Notes under the pieces: model-generated | Told to the model about the DNA's origin: nothing | The model's database searches: none | Seen by the model: only the letters and a program-made list of their open reading frames with translations | Part shown: one piece after another, positions 63,418 through 64,000 of the stretch | How positions within the stretch are numbered: position 1 is the stretch's first letter | How the letters are laid out: each line of letters starts with the position of its first letter | Assembly: GCF_963678635.1 (NCBI RefSeq) | Contig: NC_087069.1 | Location: 1 to 64,000, forward strand | Reading direction: 5' to 3' | Length of the DNA: 64,000 nucleotides | Source of the DNA: Symsagittifera roscoffensis | Lineage: Eukaryota > Xenacoelomorpha > Acoela > Convolutidae | Program-made: the position numbers and the translations under genes

Positions 63418-63693
63418 ATGAAAAAAAAATGTACAACAAAAAATTATTCAAGGATGAACACAAGAAAAGACAAGTTTGACATTGCCAAACAGAGTTTACG
63501 TGATGTTTGCGGTCGAACTGTTCACGAATGTTTGGCAGCAAAAAAAGTAACATACATTCAAGAAAAGAAAAAAAGAAACCTCATTTCAGAAAAACAACAA
63601 AAGCAACAACGAAACAACAACAACAGCAACAACTACAGCACCAACGACAACAACTACAGCAACGACAACAACAACAGCATTAATAAAATTTAA
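63418..63693 (+). other. Array-end chimera ORF: A head, novel segment, Asn/Gln-rich tract
   Basis: A 91-codon frame starts at the last satellite A head (MKKKCTTKNYSRMNTRKDK). It then enters sequence not found elsewhere in the array (63,473-63,583, with the motif SLRDVCGRTVHECLAAKK) and ends in an Asn- and Gln-rich region. Directly after the novel segment the word tttcagaaaaaca resembles the satellite continuation tttcagaaacataaa. The novel piece may therefore be an insertion in a monomer, or the array may have grown from a progenitor that carried it. The composition of the novel segment is protein-like and includes two Cys, but no family is recognised. Confidence 0.35.
63593..63680 (+). repeat. 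Trinucleotide-type CAA/CAG/GAC tract
   Basis: The tract is an imperfect run of caa, cag, aac and gac triplets. In the open frame it encodes mostly Asn with some Gln, Ser, Thr and Asp. It marks the transition from the satellite to the flank. Confidence 0.8.
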
Positions 63694-64000
63694 AACCAGG
63701 ATCATCCGAAGGTTGGTACTCCCAATTGAATTCATCAATTGTACTACGAGATACTTATGAAAATATATGAAGAGTTATTAAAAAAACCAGACCTGTAACA
63801 TCTAAAATTGACAAAAACAACTGACTAAAACTATTTTAACATCATAGCGGATAACAACAAAAACAATACTGTTATATTTTACGCTTAAATTCAAAGTTTT
63901 ATCATCCTATCTCCAATGCACATTGAGTTATCAATTCTGTTATCAAGCTCTTCAACTATTATTTAATTTTCTCTTACAAATCTGCAATACATTTTCATAT
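63694..64000. other. Right flank, no gene seen
   Basis: This is AT-rich unique-looking sequence without satellite similarity. Only short frames are present and no splice or RNA signals stand out. The strand asymmetry of the array weakens here. Confidence 0.45.

Larger units (their letters stand above)
8345..63470 (+). repeat. 55-kb satellite array, about 355-365 bp monomers, mostly A/B dimers
   Basis: Apart from the 9,353-10,144 block, this span is one head-to-tail repeat family. Useful landmarks are gaagctagtggaaactacca (A head), gagcacatcaaaatgata (A tail), ggaatgtctggtagt (B head) and acttaactagccacaca (B tail). The A-head landmark falls at 8,441, 9,148, 10,948, 11,675 and 12,386, giving intervals of about 707-727 bases. 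A and B are themselves homologous: both begin with ATG-Lys-Lys-like A-rich sequence followed by a cgcatca word, and both tails contain agcgcaaattcgct or a close variant. The dimer is therefore a duplicated and diverged monomer. The plus strand is very A-rich and T-poor; the line 20,041-20,100 has 30 A and 11 T. The array probably represents heterochromatin-type satellite; a centromeric or transcribed role cannot be read from sequence. Confidence 0.93.
58440..63470 (+). repeat. Monomeric right edge of the array, about 14 units
   Basis: After a fusion at about 58,436 (atggaacaaca joined to cattcagtagcc) the A/B dimer pattern stops. Unit starts of the form aaatgaaaaaa lie near 58,617, 58,962, 59,326, 59,665, 60,032, 60,395, 60,755, 61,133, 61,492, 61,873, 62,215, 62,580, 63,000 and 63,418. 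The spacing is mostly 340-380 bases, rising to about 420 in the last two. Each unit has an A-type head (to gaagctagtgg) followed by a B-type tail (gacaacttttttcggac, cgatcgcta, acttaactagccacac). Confidence 0.82.

Noticed and set aside
8345-63470. CRISPR-like array
   Set aside because: The units are about 360 or 715 bases with no short conserved repeat separated by unique spacers, no cas genes, and a eukaryotic context.

Overview
The window is AT-rich eukaryotic DNA, probably from an animal. No genus can be named from it. It holds no intact gene that I recognise, and no rRNA, tRNA, CRISPR array or bacterial-style operon. The evidence for a eukaryote is an 87-base GT..AG intron-like segment, A-rich decayed ORFs of retroelement or viral type, a foldback element, minisatellites, and about 55 kb of head-to-tail satellite DNA.

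Left flank (1-8,344). Bases 136-3,648 hold pieces of a broken ORF with Cys-containing ectodomain-like stretches and a C-terminal hydrophobic anchor, which I read as an old envelope-glycoprotein-like gene. Part of it (1,056-1,588) is internally duplicated with a 281-base offset. Bases 3,750-5,157 hold a second broken ORF, rich in Pro/Ser/Thr/Asn and possibly Gag-like, followed by the intron-like segment. After 1.2 kb of AT-rich DNA with no gene come a 331-bp foldback palindrome (6,753-7,083), a minisatellite of about 32 bp with inverted copies (7,236-7,515), and a minus-strand fragment of an unrecognised gene that sits in a second inverted repeat.

Array (about 8,345 to about 63,470). All of it except one duplicated 0.8-kb flank block (9,353-10,144) is a single satellite family. 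The basic monomer is about 355-365 bp. In most of the array two diverged monomers, called A and B here, alternate to give a dimeric higher-order repeat of about 707-727 bp. The array has a left subfamily zone (to about 30.6 kb), a right subfamily zone (30.6-58.4 kb) and a monomeric right edge (58.4-63.47 kb) where each unit is an A-type head joined to a B-type tail. Nested recent segmental duplications (1.8 kb, 3,227 bp, 1,439 bp, about 1,915 bp, 1,105 bp, 715 bp, 263 bp), one inverted segment at 32.1-32.3 kb and left-type tracts inside the right zone show continuing unequal exchange and conversion-like events. The right edge runs into a 37-codon novel segment and a CAA/CAG-type trinucleotide tract.

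The plus strand is strongly A-rich and T-poor throughout the array. This removes stop codons, which begin with T on the plus strand and all contain A when read on the T-rich minus strand. It explains most of the many short recurring ORFs, and I do not call those as genes. The most interesting aspects are the array's architecture, its edges, and its possible origin from A-rich retroelement-like sequence such as lies beside it.
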